In this document: piece after piece, positions 1 to 11,440 of the stretch
Layout: the number at the start of each line of letters is the position of its first letter
How positions within the stretch are numbered: the first letter of the stretch is position 1
Assembly: GCA_008360955.1 (NCBI GenBank)
Contig: LUCM01004193.1
Span: forward strand, 580,942-644,941
Source: Fasciolopsis buskii
Taxonomy: Eukaryota > Platyhelminthes > Trematoda > Plagiorchiida > Fasciolidae
DNA: 64,000 bases
Direction of reading: 5' to 3'
Translations under genes and position numbers: made by a program
Notes under the pieces: generated by a model
The model's database searches: none
What the model was told of the DNA's origin: nothing
The model's input: the letters and a program-made list of their open reading frames with translations, nothing else

Positions 1-811
1 AATTGTTCAGTTTAGTAAGTTCTGAGTGGATAAATGGTAAATTTTCAAAAGAATCAGAGGATGATAAGAATCATTGTCAGCTGTCTGCTAGAGTCTAACA
101 AACAAGGAGCCAGCTCTCATTTTTGAGCTTTCCACAGTTGCTTTCATCTATGATACTGTAGTTAGTTTCGGTGTGAGAAACCAATGAAGATCAAATACAC
201 ATAAGAATGAATAAATTTGAAATTACATGGGAAGTGGCACAGAATGCTATTTACCAGTCATCGTGTGGTTCTAAATGAAGGATTGCAGGCCTTGAAACAT
301 GAAAAATTAATGATGAGACTCGTGAATTTTCTGCAAAATAAACACTACTGATTTTCAGCTTCATGCAATACCAAAAATTGCTTTCTAATCCGAATTAGAC
401 AAACCGTCAGTTCCACGTTTCTACAGAAATTCTTTCACGGTTTTCTCTCAGTCCCAAGTAGTCGGAGATCTTAAAGATGTTAATGATAATGCAAGTGCAC
501 AAAATGAGGGATCGCGTCCTGCAGGTTGGGGAAACTGATCATGCTATGGAGTGGACTAATTCAGTTGCAGGCTCCCCGCTTCATAGGCACCATTTAACTT
601 TGACTTGAATTGATCAAAGGCTCATCCATAAGCAGGAAAAAAATTACAAGGTAATATTACCAATTGTCCTCAGTTTTTCACAAAGCTGATTAATTTGAGG
701 ACATTCTAAATCGAATTCGAGCGAACGCCACGATTGTGCTGGATGGGTAATGGCTTCAGACAGGAAATAGAATGCAATGCAGAAAGTAACCGCGAGACCA
801 TGATTGCTTAC
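1..811. other. Spacer, nothing recognised
   Basis: AT-rich single-copy-looking sequence. Open frames are short and carry no recognisable motif. No simple repeat, tRNA-like box or retroelement peptide was seen. If the exon at 812-911 is real, this stretch would be downstream intron on the minus strand. Confidence 0.4.
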
Positions 812-911
812 CACTAGTAGAATACCAGTTTTCATTATCAGATTGCTATCAGCGATCTGCTTGCCGAGAAAGTCGCGACACTCACGAGGTGGACCGCTTG
901 GTTGGGTATCC
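812..911 (-). CDS. Possible internal exon, tetraspanin-like (weak)
   Basis: On the minus strand a 100-nt segment is bounded by an AG acceptor (bases 913-912) and a good GTAAGC donor (811-806). It reads in one frame DTQPSGPPRECRDFLGKQ, then IADSNLIMKTGILLV. A Cys followed by about 14 polar residues and then the start of a hydrophobic stretch resembles the end of the large extracellular loop and entry into the fourth membrane helix of tetraspanins. The CCG and other loop cysteines would lie in an upstream exon and were not found. The match rests on a pattern only; any single-pass or multi-pass membrane protein could look like this. Codon use is less AT-biased than the surroundings. No flanking exon was identified. 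Confidence 0.22.
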
Positions 912-919
912 CTGTGCAC

Positions 920-3900
920 TCAAACCTTAGTACCTTCTAGCCACAAATATTCAATTCATGTTGGAAAAAGATTAGTCTCTCTCAGTCACACCGCACCATC
1001 TTTGAACGATGCTGACCAAGTATGCGTAAATTCTAAAAACCCGAAACAGAAAGTCATCCACTTTGGCAGACCGTCGGTGCACAGCCCTAGCACGAGTGTT
1101 GTGTTGTATCGGCCCTCAAAAGTTTCTCTACCGACGCATGTAATACTTGGGTCTCAGCAGCTCGGTTGATCATGCCTTTATGTTCACTGTGTGCTTTCAA
1201 TCAAAACCGATCTTTGAGAAAATGCCGTTCAACAGTGGCTTTATCCTTTGTGGTTCTTTTCTATATGCGAGGCTCTTGGTTTTATATAGGGTTTACTTTA
1301 TTCCGTTGTTTTGAACAGACTAAACAGAACTCGGCTTTTGGTAACTAAGCTCGAGAATGATGAGTCACTGATTGACGTGCGTAGGTTTGTGAGTTGGGGA
1401 AAAGAAGGACGATAGAATAAACGGAAACAGCGTTAGATTTGTTCTCACGTGCCCTTCCAAGTGTGACTACCATCACCAATGTACTATACAACCAAACGAA
1501 GAGTAAAATGATGCGAGGTTATGCGTTTATGTTCCATCCTGGGATCGAGTCAAGCCATGAGATATTCTAATATATTGGTTACGAAGTTTTCGCGACTCAC
1601 CCTAAAGGTGAAAGGATATGTGCACATGCAGGCAAGACCATCTCAAATGAAAATTCGTTTCAAGTAAAATATCACAATTATTAAATCTCCAACTTTATAT
1701 CGTTGATACAGGCATCATCCTGCCCAGAGCTTTTGACAAAATGAGTGCTTTTGTCGAGCAGGAAAGTTAGGAATACTTATACATATAAACGGGGAATCCC
1801 GTAACCGTTTGAAACATGTTTAGGAAACTTATTAGTTTACAAACGGGTGCAATAAGGGAACCCTTCGAATAAATTCACGAAATTTTCAGACACTATTCTT
1901 CGCAAGTGAGAATTTAGGAGTGTATCGAAGTCGACGATTTCTGCAAGTGATTTGTTTGCTTTTCCTCTGAGCAGTGGTGGGTGAACCGTTCAGTGCCAAG
2001 TTCGTGGGATGAAGTTTCATTATTCCTCTATATGGTTTATCATCTTGGTTGTGTGGTGCCTTCAATGTTGCCATGAATACATTTTGCTCGTGTAAGCAGG
2101 TGATTCAGCCCAAATGTTTAAGTCATAGAAACTGTTGCAGAACTAGCACTCCATAATTTTTGCCTTTTCATTTCGGTGGCATAGAAAGAACGGTCTCTGC
2201 TGAACAAAAATGTGCGGGCACGTAAGTCATTCTATCGCGAGTGAACGATATTGGTTTGTTGTTAGACTTCGCTGAGATTCGGTAAGCAAAGTGTCACTCC
2301 AAAACATATAGTCGTAAGTTTATCTTGCGTCAAAACTGGAAAATCTCATTAAATATTGTACGTACTGTCTTCTGAATAAAGTGTTTCCCGTTCCTTGAAA
2401 AACGACTTTCAGATTCCGACAAAAAGAAACAGAAATCATCAGAGAAAGACGAGAAATCCTTTAAAAATGACGTTGTGGAATTTGTTATCCATTGTATTTT
2501 GACCTGTTATGAACTATCAAGTGCGAAAAAATTACTCGCCATTTATTTGATTTGTACTAACTTGTTTCTATCAATATTGCGTCCAAGTAATTTGTTGTAG
2601 TTACTTTTTGATGACAGGAAATCTGTGCCACGTTCAGCAGGGAAAAACCGAACTCCAAGACTCACGTTAGAAAAAAGATAAATTCGTTGCGTTTTCCCTG
2701 TATTTACTTTGGAAGCATGAAATAAAATAACATTGGTTAACCAGCAACGTCAAATTATTGACATTGAGTGAGCAACAATAAACCCGCACGAGATTTTCGA
2801 CCCAGAACTCCAGTTGTGACATTTTGAATTTGCCATCATAAAAGTGCTGACAGTTCCCCTATCGTATGCAAATTTGTGGTTCCCATTTCTCTCGAACTGA
2901 AAGCGCCAATCCGACTGGTAACCTTGACCAGTGAGAAAATTCACGCTTTTTTCCAAGCAAATTGTTTGACATTTAACAATCTTTTAAAATTAATTTGTTA
3001 AACCTTTGATTGGAATGCCGATGGATTTTACCTTACTGCGAATAGGCATTTCCAAGAATAAAGTGAAAACAATGTTTCATCTCACTTACAATGTGCACGA
3101 TTTAATTTGGCATGCTAACGAATGAACATCTTTCGTTCCGGCATTGACATACGCTGTGATATTTCCTCAATATATGAAAACATTTCCTCTGAAATGATGG
3201 GTATTGATTGCAACAATTCTAAAAATCATGATTTATCCCATGGTTTCGTCAAATCCAGTCCACCGGAAATAGTCATATTTGAAAAGGCCAATAAAATTAT
3301 TTTTGGTACAGCATACCTCAAATCATTCGCTTACAAGCGTTTCCAATTTTGATGAGGTCGAATACGACGCAACACAATATTTCATCATTTACTAGCTCAT
3401 GGTAGTCTGACATTAGCCGTTTTCCATTGCCCATAGACATCGAAAAATTTAACATTTCGTTCATAACTGGTCATTTACTATCAACTTTTTGAACACCATC
3501 CAAAAATTTCGCCTTGTCTTGAAACGTGTCCTGATTCTCCGTCTTTCGTACGTTCTGCTGAAATAAATTTGATGCGGACCGAACACGGCATTTTGCATCT
3601 ATCTGATCCATTCAGCTATTTACCTCTCCTGACTAAATTTGACATCATATAACAAAAACTGATGCGGGTAGGCTGAATCGTGTCGATAAATTCTTTAGCA
3701 CCAGAACGAATCGGCTGTCTAAGTACTTTCTTTGTATCCATTGATTCTAATCGGCTTTTGTGAATCCAGGTCTAAGTGGACGAGGTGTGGTATAACTGGG
3801 ACGGCAAAGGACAGAATAGTCCGCTATTTTTAAATGGTAAGGTAGCCTGTCTGATCGCAATTGCTTTGTGCTGTCCGTCGTTAATAACAACACACTTGTG

Positions 3901-5540
3901 AACGAAGTTTTTATTTTTTCGATGCCATTAGGCATTGAACAGTGTCCAATGATCACTTTTTTGGACTTCTTGGAATATTTATTTTTCAATCTTCAATTTT
4001 ACAGATGTTTTGGATCAATTAGTTTTAGCATGCACCAGTAATATTTATGAGGACGATGATCAGCGTTTTGCGCACCTCTAAATAGAACAAGTTCTACAAT
4101 TCTTTAAATGTGCTATTTTTTTCAATAACCTTCGCATTTGTGCATTATGCTCTACTGCATCGATAATGGTTTACTTTTGGGGAAATATGACCTCGGTATA
4201 TTTGCGGTCATGCACACCGGTTACGATTTCGTGCACCGCCACCGAGACCAGTGCTAAGCGATTCTCGTCCAATTTATTGTCACCAATGAAGCTGTGTTCA
4301 AAAGTTTGATAAAACATTTGTAAGTCAGAGATATTTGATTTCCTGTTCGTTTTTTGAGTTTGGTAATACCTGCCTTTTGTTTATTTATTGATTTAATTTT
4401 TGTGATTGTTCTTGATTCTTCCACTGACGGGTTTTTCAATAGTTGAACCTTTTATACGACAATCCAGAATCTGGATTTATTTTTGATTTATCCGAATGCT
4501 TCATTGAGGACATTTTGATGATTGTCTTAGTTCTGCTTTTTGAAAAATATTTTCTTCCAGTGCTCCTCTTTACAATCTACAAACCGGTAACACTACAAGT
4601 TCTTGTTTGTCCCGTCTAGTAACGTTGGAGTAAAGAAAAATAAATGCATATATTTGAAATATGCTGGCCACAAACAAGCATGTCAGGTATGGATTGTGGA
4701 ACTCACTAATTATAATATAATAGCCTAGTGTGACTCTCGTTAATAGCAGTGTCCAGCGGAGAAATGCGTGTGCATTCTGACCCAGATCATGATCGCCTAA
4801 AAGCTACAGGCTACTAAATGACGGTAAAAATAGTAACAAGATTCAGTATTGAAGCACATAGCAAAATGACAATCAATTGGACGACTTGGAAACGTAGGAC
4901 CATTGTATTTGACTCGTAGTCCCACGTACATGACCTGGAAAAACGAAACAGATCCCATATCAGTTGCGTTTTGCTGCTCAAATTCGCGGTAAAATTTAAA
5001 AAATGTATTAGCAAAATTGCTTCACTAAGTAATTTTATTCCATTAAATGGACTGACCAAGTAAAACTACGGAAAGAGGTATTGTCAAAGAAAGTTCAGTG
5101 TTTATAAATACAACACACTGATGCATACGTCGAAAAATAACTCCATGCAACAACAACTTAATTTCGAGTACCTCAGTCCACAACAAAAAATCTTCGTGAA
5201 TGGTATCCTATGCCTAATCTGTAAGTTCCTTCCAGTTATATCAATTCAGTTATAAGTTGATAAGCTGCTGAAATGTGCCATAGTAATTTCACTGGCAAAA
5301 TTACAGATGAACACAAAATATATACATTACTGGGGTAAGAAAAATTGTTATTTTCATGCGATGAATGATTCGTCACAAACTGACTCCAGGATCTCGTCCA
5401 GGCTACGGTATACTTAAACGTCAAACAAATGTTGACCAAATTCGCAAACGTTTCTGTTTCCCTTAACTTGCAATTCCTACTCAGGTCTGAAAGCAGATTT
5501 ATTCTACAGAAGGCATTGATTTTCACCTCATAGCTTGTCG
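920..5540. other. Long spacer without recognisable genes
   Basis: About 4.6 kb of AT-rich sequence. Six-frame reading gives only short frames (up to roughly 80 codons) with no recognisable domain, retroelement motif or splice-bounded coding segment. No tRNA-type B box and no tandem array were seen. It may contain intron or intergenic DNA. Confidence 0.5.
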
Positions 5541-5573
5541 ATATATATACATACATACATATATATATATATA
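5541..5573. repeat. AT/ATAC microsatellite
   Basis: Alternating AT interrupted by three CATA units. It lies about 150 bp before the hammerhead-bearing repeat. Confidence 0.85.
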
Positions 5574-5762
5574 GCGAATATGTGGAGTCAGGAGTGTGCA
5601 TGGAAGATCTTCGTCAAAAAGTTCACAGAAGAACCGCAACTGTGATTCATTGGTAATTCTTTGTCAGTTGGGCTGAGCCAACCTCGGGAACGAGGGTGCA
5701 ATGCCCCAGAATATACATATATACCAGTAGTAAGTAGTATCTGGATGAGTGAACAAAATTTG

Positions 5763-5790
5763 CCCGTGGGCACACGACCGGTTTCGCGAC
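5763..5790 (-). ncRNA. Hammerhead ribozyme 3' half (5' core lost)
   Basis: On the minus strand GAAA-CC-GGUC-GUGUGC is present, the same 3' core and 3' strand of stem I as the other copies. Upstream, the expected CUGANGA box and CAAUAA-looped stem II are replaced by an unrelated segment that includes the small hairpin GAAG-UU-CUUC. This copy should not cleave. It forms the left arm of the inverted pair with the copy at 5890-5946. Confidence 0.5.
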
Positions 5791-5889
5791 GAAGAACTTC
5801 TATGCACAATCCTGATGTTACAAATTCGGTTCTGGTGAGACCTTCTAATTCGGAGTGTACAAGTAGAAAGATGTTTGGACAAGACAGTA

Positions 5890-5946
5890 CCGGGTACGCA
5901 AACCTAACGAGCGACAATAATCGCGAAACCGGTCGTGTGCTCCCGG
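5890..5946 (+). ncRNA. Hammerhead ribozyme, G5-mutated copy
   Basis: All helices of the hammerhead are present. Outer stem I pairs CCGGG (5890-5894) with CCCGG (5942-5946). Inner stem I pairs GCAAAC (5898-5903) with GUGUGC (5935-5940), with one A-G mismatch. Stem II is GCGA (5911-5914) with UCGC (5921-5924), closed by CAAUAA. GAAA is at 5925-5928, followed by ACC/GGU with no loop, and C17 at 5934. The first core box reads CUAACGA (5904-5910) instead of CUGANGA. The invariant G5 has become A, so cleavage is expected to be lost. The perfect stem II alongside a dead core suggests a copy that once worked. Confidence 0.75.
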
Positions 5947-6412
5947 AAAAATGATGTTCACTTATCCAGATAGTTTTTACTACTTATATATATATAAGTT
6001 AGCATCCATTGATGAATTCATTTGTACTTGTCAATTAAATGTTATAATGCCAATGAAAGTTATTTAATAGAATTAGTGCTGAATTGAGATCGAAATTTTC
6101 TCAAGGTAATAGCTCCAAGATTACCTTTTATCAACGAACGGTCAAGAAGGCCTGAGCATATTTATATAATCAGAAATTCGAAGAAAGTAAACAATTTCTC
6201 CATGATCTTAATTCGTGATAAAATGACTGTTTTCGTTTAGTTTCGAGTAGATCAGATAAATGCATTCAACTTCTCTGATTATACCTATTCTTTGTTTTAT
6301 GGGGGAATCAGATATTGCTGAATAGTTTGCAGTCATGTTTCAATTCTCTTTCTCCTCACTCCGGTTTCGACCCCGAATTATTTCTTCAGTACTATCCTTT
6401 TAGTCGCTACTC
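5921..6412 (+). repeat. 492-bp direct repeat, copy 1
   Basis: Appears base-for-base identical to 6702-7193 (offset 781) and ends exactly at the N at 6413. Identity over 492 bp in otherwise diverged DNA suggests an assembly duplication rather than an old genomic one. Confidence 0.85.
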
Positions 6413-6413
6413 N
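6413..6413. other. Single N: assembly join
   Basis: The only ambiguous base in the window. Sequence before it recurs at 6702-7193; sequence after it is the reverse complement of about 5769-6077. It marks a contig join, and the true gap or overlap length is unknown. Confidence 0.95.
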
Positions 6414-6722
6414 ACTAATTCTATTAAATAACTTTCATTGGCATTATAACATTTAATTGACAAGTACAAATGAATTCATCAATGGATGCTAACTTATATA
6501 TATATAAGTAGTAAAAACTATCTGGATAAGTGAACATCATTTTTCCGGGAGCACACGACCGGTTTCGCGATTATTGTCGCTCGTTAGGTTTGCGTACCCG
6601 GTACTGTCTTGTCCAAACATCTTTCTACTTGTACACTCCGAATTAGAAGGTCTCACCAGAACCGAATTTGTAACATCAGGATTGTGCATAGAAGTTCTTC
6701 GTCGCGAAACCGGTCGTGTGCT
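6414..6722 (-). repeat. Inverted copy of 5769-6077
   Basis: Position p here pairs with 12491-p. The segment therefore contains an inverted copy of the hammerhead at 6545-6601 (minus strand). It begins with the complement of the flank at 6077 and switches into the direct repeat inside the shared motif GCGAAACCGGTCGTGTGC. That is the structure expected if an assembler crossed the inverted repeat and folded back. Confidence 0.85.
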
Positions 6723-7193
6723 CCCGGAAAAATGATGTTCACTTATCCAGATAGTTTTTACTACTTATATATATATAAGTTAGCATCCATTGATGAATTC
6801 ATTTGTACTTGTCAATTAAATGTTATAATGCCAATGAAAGTTATTTAATAGAATTAGTGCTGAATTGAGATCGAAATTTTCTCAAGGTAATAGCTCCAAG
6901 ATTACCTTTTATCAACGAACGGTCAAGAAGGCCTGAGCATATTTATATAATCAGAAATTCGAAGAAAGTAAACAATTTCTCCATGATCTTAATTCGTGAT
7001 AAAATGACTGTTTTCGTTTAGTTTCGAGTAGATCAGATAAATGCATTCAACTTCTCTGATTATACCTATTCTTTGTTTTATGGGGGAATCAGATATTGCT
7101 GAATAGTTTGCAGTCATGTTTCAATTCTCTTTCTCCTCACTCCGGTTTCGACCCCGAATTATTTCTTCAGTACTATCCTTTTAGTCGCTACTC
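6702..7193 (+). repeat. 492-bp direct repeat, copy 2
   Basis: Copy of 5921-6412, beginning inside the hammerhead GAAA region and continuing without a break into unique sequence at 7194. It probably represents the same genomic locus as copy 1. Confidence 0.85.
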
Positions 7194-8220
7194 GTTCCTA
7201 TTATCGCTACTGAGAAGAATCAAGTCGAGCCGGTACATACATTCGTTCAGTAATCAAAATCAAATCGCATTTATTGGTCTCCCATGATCAACACTCATTG
7301 AACGATTCTCCTTCAAGCTAATCTGGCTTAACCACATTTATTGAATTCGGCATTCAGCGTTTTCATTCAGGTAATCGGTTAAGACAAACAATGCGATGTT
7401 CCAGTGTTGGCCATTGACCAGGGTAATGTATCGGCCGGATGAAAATCCAGTAACCTTCAAAATTTATTAGGAATGAATATTGAGGCGACTAGTGAACCAA
7501 CAGATGGTGGTCAGCTCTACTGTTGCCGGAATCGCCGCCAAACCTGATCAGCTGACGCTTCAGTTTGCATGACACTCAAATTCCATAGTCGTGATTATCG
7601 GTTCTCTATACAAAGTTGAGCAATGATAATAAGCAATAATGCACATTGGTATCCGCTTGTCCATTCAACGCACTGAAAGTATGTTGAAACTCAAACATCC
7701 TCGCCGATATCCGAGAACTGGAGTATCACCCTTAGATTTTTCATGTAAGCTAACTTTGATCGAAACTCAAATCTTCAATGCCATAACTACTATATTTAAT
7801 TCTTCATTTACCAAAAATTATGTCCGTTACAGTTCACTGCTCAGGAGCCGCTTGCGGAATACATCTCGGGTTTCGCTTTCGTATACTGCCGCCTGTGGGA
7901 GTGAATCTCTAACTTCCCCCCTTCAGTCATTCTACTTGTGCTTTTTGTAATTTGATCAGCATCGGTAACTTGTTCACTTTCAATAGCTTATATTCCAGCC
8001 CTCCATTCAGTTGCCTCGCGCCGTCAGAGTGGCCGGATCCGATGCTTCGTCCATTCACAGAAATATTCCCATGCTGCAATTACTCCAAGTGGGATGATTT
8101 TCTCTAATTTCTAGCCTCCTATCTCAATAACGATTGCAGTTCCCGTCCTGTTTGTGACCTTATTCATGTTACTATTTAGATATACATTTCCATAATTAAT
8201 ATCTTATATGGATGAAAAAA
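7194..8220. other. Spacer, no recognised feature
   Basis: A frame of 103 codons (7639-7950, plus) shows no known motif. No splice-bounded coding segment or repeat was recognised. Confidence 0.4.
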
Positions 8221-8224
8221 CAAA

Positions 8225-8262
8225 TTGTCCCGGAGGCACACCGCCTATTTCACGATTCGTGG
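8225..8262 (-). repeat. Degraded hammerhead-repeat 3' end (weak)
   Basis: The minus strand reads GTGTGCCTCCGGGACAA, close to the stem I 3' strand and tail start of the hammerhead family (GTGTGCTCCCGG then AAA). The preceding GAAATAGGC only loosely resembles GAAACCGGTC and no CUGANGA box is present. Probably an old fragment; chance similarity is possible. Confidence 0.3.
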
Positions 8263-8677
8263 ACAGTTTTTCGACGGTCCCGCAAGCCATGAATCAAATA
8301 AAGAAGATGAAGTTTTGCTTTTCAGAGTAGATCCATCGTTCGGATAGATAAGATAGATCTTTTTTTAATTAATCCATCATCAATGGAACTTTGGCTTTAA
8401 GTTATTTCTTTTCTGCACAGCCTTTGTCTGCTTCTTCCTTTCACCTGTTGTTCTGACGCATAGCAAACAATGAAATTATTCATACATTCATACGCACTGA
8501 TTCCTACGACGCGAATAATTGCCATCCCGTTCCTGTCCCAATTTTTTTTATCTAGGAAGTGTTCAAAAATACCCTCCACTGTGAGGCATACTGCACTGTG
8601 AATAACGACCTCGTTTCGTTGGTGATCTGCTGATTTAATTGCTCAATGTGCTGGACCGCCACGGTGGGACATAACCG

Positions 8678-8908
8678 GACACGTTTGACATCTCAAAAGC
8701 CTCCGAACAAGTTTGGGACAAAACATCACTGCTCTTTCTGGCACTTATGTCAGGGACGTCAATTTTCCACACAGTGTGTCATCGTTTGGCAGATGATAAC
8801 TTTTCATTTCAGCCGTCCTTTGTGAATGCTGGTGTTCCCCGGGGTCCTGTAACCGACCTTACACATTCTTCAGTGTTTACAATTCTCTACGCAGAACTTC
8901 CTGCCTAA
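8678..8908 (+). pseudogene. Jockey/CR1-type LINE reverse transcriptase fragment
   Basis: One open frame between stops at 8672 and 8906 matches the palm of non-LTR reverse transcriptases. FDISKASEQVWDKTSLLF corresponds to motif A (usual form D-x-SKAFDxVWHxxLLF), with the first catalytic Asp kept. About 40 residues later NAGVPRGPV matches motif B (GVPQGSVLSP), and ILYAELPA matches the following I-x-Y-x-NDLP block. Spacing between the motifs is normal for the Jockey/CR1 group. Neither the YADD motif C nor an endonuclease could be found on either side, so this is a short remnant. Family placement is from memory of motif style, not from alignment. It differs from the RTE-like elements elsewhere in this window. 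Confidence 0.65.
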
Positions 8909-9697
8909 TCGAATTCTGTGGTGGATCCGATTCCAGTTCGTTTTCCTCTCATTCACTTACGTTGCGGCCCCTCAAATCAGCACCTACAATAAATTCGTCA
9001 AAAAATTCTGACGAAAAACACGTCTTCCTACAGTGTCTTCTTTCAGTGCTCGTAAAACTAGTTCTTCAACGTCTTTAAAGTGCAACCAATCCTTTTCATT
9101 TTCATCTTTTGATTTGATCGAAGTAATTAACACTTACCGTACTTCTGTTCTTCACTTATCTATGAATTTTCTTTTGCACTTTTCCTTATTTCCATCCACC
9201 CTTACTTCTAGCATTGCAGGCAAAGTCGATCTTTCATATGGTCTCAGATACTTCTTTACCTTAGTTTGCTTTTCGCCACATCTGTTTCATGGCAAGTTTG
9301 ATCGTAAATTTACCTTGATAAATGGTGCCAATAGTAAAAAGCATGTCGCATCGATTGTTTGATGCAATCCCTACTTAAATCGGTCCGGATATTCATAAAC
9401 TGAAGTTCATGATAGGTTTGTTCGAAACTGAAATTGTGGAAATTTTATCCCCTTACTTATAAAAAACAGAAACTTAAGTCAGAATCAACCGGAAAATCTG
9501 GCATAGTCCACAAAAAATCCACCGACGTTTTTTCCATTTCTTTTATTTAATGCCCCAATGAGTCCAATAATATGAGCATAATCTATCGTCTCAAAGGTCT
9601 ACTACAGTGGGAATCAAATTGTGAGATATGGTGGGGGAAATCCGCGTCAGATTGCAACAAGTCAGGCGTAGCAATGAGATTTTCAGCAGCGGATTAC
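8909..9697. other. Spacer after RT fragment
   Basis: Contains a frame at 9033-9362 (plus, 109 codons), Ser/Phe-rich with no known motif. No motif C for the upstream RT fragment was found here. Nothing else recognised. Confidence 0.35.
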
Positions 9698-9849
9698 CAT
9701 CCACTGCCACAAAACAATCGGTGGTAGGTGTTTCGAAGTGCTCAGTTTGCGAGCTGATAAACACATACTTCAGAACCGTTGGACCACCGCCACCTCTACC
9801 ATCTGTTTGTGGTGTGGCGAGGAGATTAGCGTTTGTTCCTTCATCCAAG
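9698..9849 (-). CDS. Possible exon, unrecognised protein (weak)
   Basis: On the minus strand a segment starts after a CGCAG acceptor (AG at 9851-9850) and can end at a GGTAAT donor (GT at 9697-9696). It encodes LDEGTNANLLATPQTDGRGG, continuing to FETPTTDCFVAVD. The frame stays open to 9591 and its composition is more balanced than the AT-rich flanks. No family is recognised and no neighbouring exon was found. It could be a chance open frame. Confidence 0.15.
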
Positions 9850-11440
9850 CTGCGCACAATATGCGCTCAATCATCATGTCGTCCCATGTGACAGTCCATT
9901 CCGGTATGACATGAATGCTTCATCATCTGAATGAAGTATGCTGTTTTGTGGTCATCACAGGGCTAGAGCGCATGATGTGTGTATGCATGTGCACATATAA
10001 GATGTGAGCTTGTGAAGCCACTAGAGCTGTGTTCTGTTTAGGGAGTTATCTATGGTGGGCGGTAAATTTCTCGACTAGGTTTAGTATACCAGTCGATGAA
10101 AACTCAAGCAGCAATTTATTTTTATCACTTAGATGCAAAAGCAGTAACAAGTAGCCCAGTTTAGTTACGCTAACTCAATCGCAGATTTATGATGTCACGT
10201 TAATAACTAAACGTCATGCTTTCAAACCGGGTTTCGATCACTGATAACTAGCTTCGGATATAACGGTGACCTAACTCAGAGAATTTGATGAGTCCAGCGG
10301 ACTCCCGTAATCTCAGAATCGGATGAAATTCTGCGTGCTTTGACTGTTAACTCGACATAATTTCCCCAAGCAAAACTATTTTAACAACTTAATTGCATTT
10401 TCCACCATAATTTGCCTTCCTGAAAAAGGTGGTTATTTATGAGCCAAAGGCATGCACTCCCGTGTGGTTCTGGCCACTGAAATTTGAAGGTTCGCGCAGT
10501 AGATTCGTGGAAGGATAACCGTACACAGTGTTATGACAAACTTGCGGAACTGCCTGACCAAGAACCTGTTATTCTGATAACTTCCGACATTCAACGGGCA
10601 TAATTTTTTTATGGATTTCACCGTCTTTTCCAGTCGAATCCTTATGAATCTGATTTTCCTCTTCAACCTTACCCTTTTTGGAACTATCTGGGTAGAGGTT
10701 GACTGAGGGTTCTCCCTTTTATCTTAACAGCTAAGTTGGAAGAGGAAATAGATCTGCAGAATTAAATACAGGTAAAAGTGTGATGGCTAATGAAAAGGAT
10801 GAGATGAGAAATTTCCGTCTAAAATGAATGCAAGCGCTATCATGCAAAACCCCAGTTGTAGTGACATGTGACGTGATAGCGAATGCGCCGTGTCAACTAT
10901 TCAAAAGTCAATATACATTCGATTGAATCCAAACAACAGCACAGTTTTCGTCTCGTTGCAAGTTAATTCCCCCGTATAAAGACCGCGTTGCTCGGGAACA
11001 GCTAACTATGCTGCGGAATAATAAAAATCAGGCCTTGACAAATTATCCCTTTTTGACTTGAAAATTTGCGCTGATGACTTCTTGGTCCACCGATGGAATT
11101 TTCCATTGGTTGCCTAAAAAGAGAATACGGATTACGGAAACCAACACAGAAAGTGCCCGCATTTAGGAGGATCTCGGTTATTATCACCCTAGAGATGATC
11201 AGATCAATGGAAAAACTTAACTACCACTGAGAACGTTAAAAAAATATTTATACTTCTAAATAACGATTATTGCGATCCACTATTGATCTCCTAGCGTACC
11301 TGGCCAATTCCTGCCAGTATCGGATAAGAAGATTCGAATAATTGAGATTCTACTTTGGATTTATAAAATATTTGCAGAACCTTCACAATTCAGTGGTATC
11401 CAATGTAGTATTCGGATCCAGATTTGGTGACAGCTTATGT
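9850..11440. other. Spacer, no recognised feature
   Basis: Short frames only. A hammerhead-like string near 10283 was examined and rejected. No retroelement peptide, tRNA-like box or tandem repeat was recognised. Confidence 0.4.

Larger units (their letters stand above)
5727..5987. mobile_element. Head-to-head hammerhead repeat, subfamily A
   Basis: The ends are inverted relative to each other: CTGGATGAGTGAAC (5741-5754) opposes GTTCACTTATCCAG (5955-5968), with the continuation toward TAGTAGTA/TACTACTTA also matching. Each arm carries the hammerhead 3' half, GCGAAACCGGTCGTGTGC, once on the minus strand (about 5769-5787) and once on the plus strand (5923-5940). About 135 bp of unique sequence separates the two. 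The same arrangement, with diverged tails, occurs at 55735-56222. No protein is encoded; the short frames across it are identical peptides read from repeat copies. It is either a non-autonomous element or paired terminal repeats of a Penelope-like element or retrozyme whose body is absent. The family name is inferred. Confidence 0.65.

Noticed and set aside
5588..5917. Open frames on both strands, with one 37-residue peptide seen again at 6609
   Set aside because: They cross the inverted hammerhead repeat and its assembly duplicate. The shared peptide reflects repeated non-coding DNA.
10283..10312. TTGATGAGTCCAGCGGACTC, which resembles a hammerhead CUGAUGAGUCC with its stem II
   Set aside because: The hairpin is present but the GAAA box is absent (CCGTAA follows) and flanking sequences do not form stems I and III. 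Judged chance.
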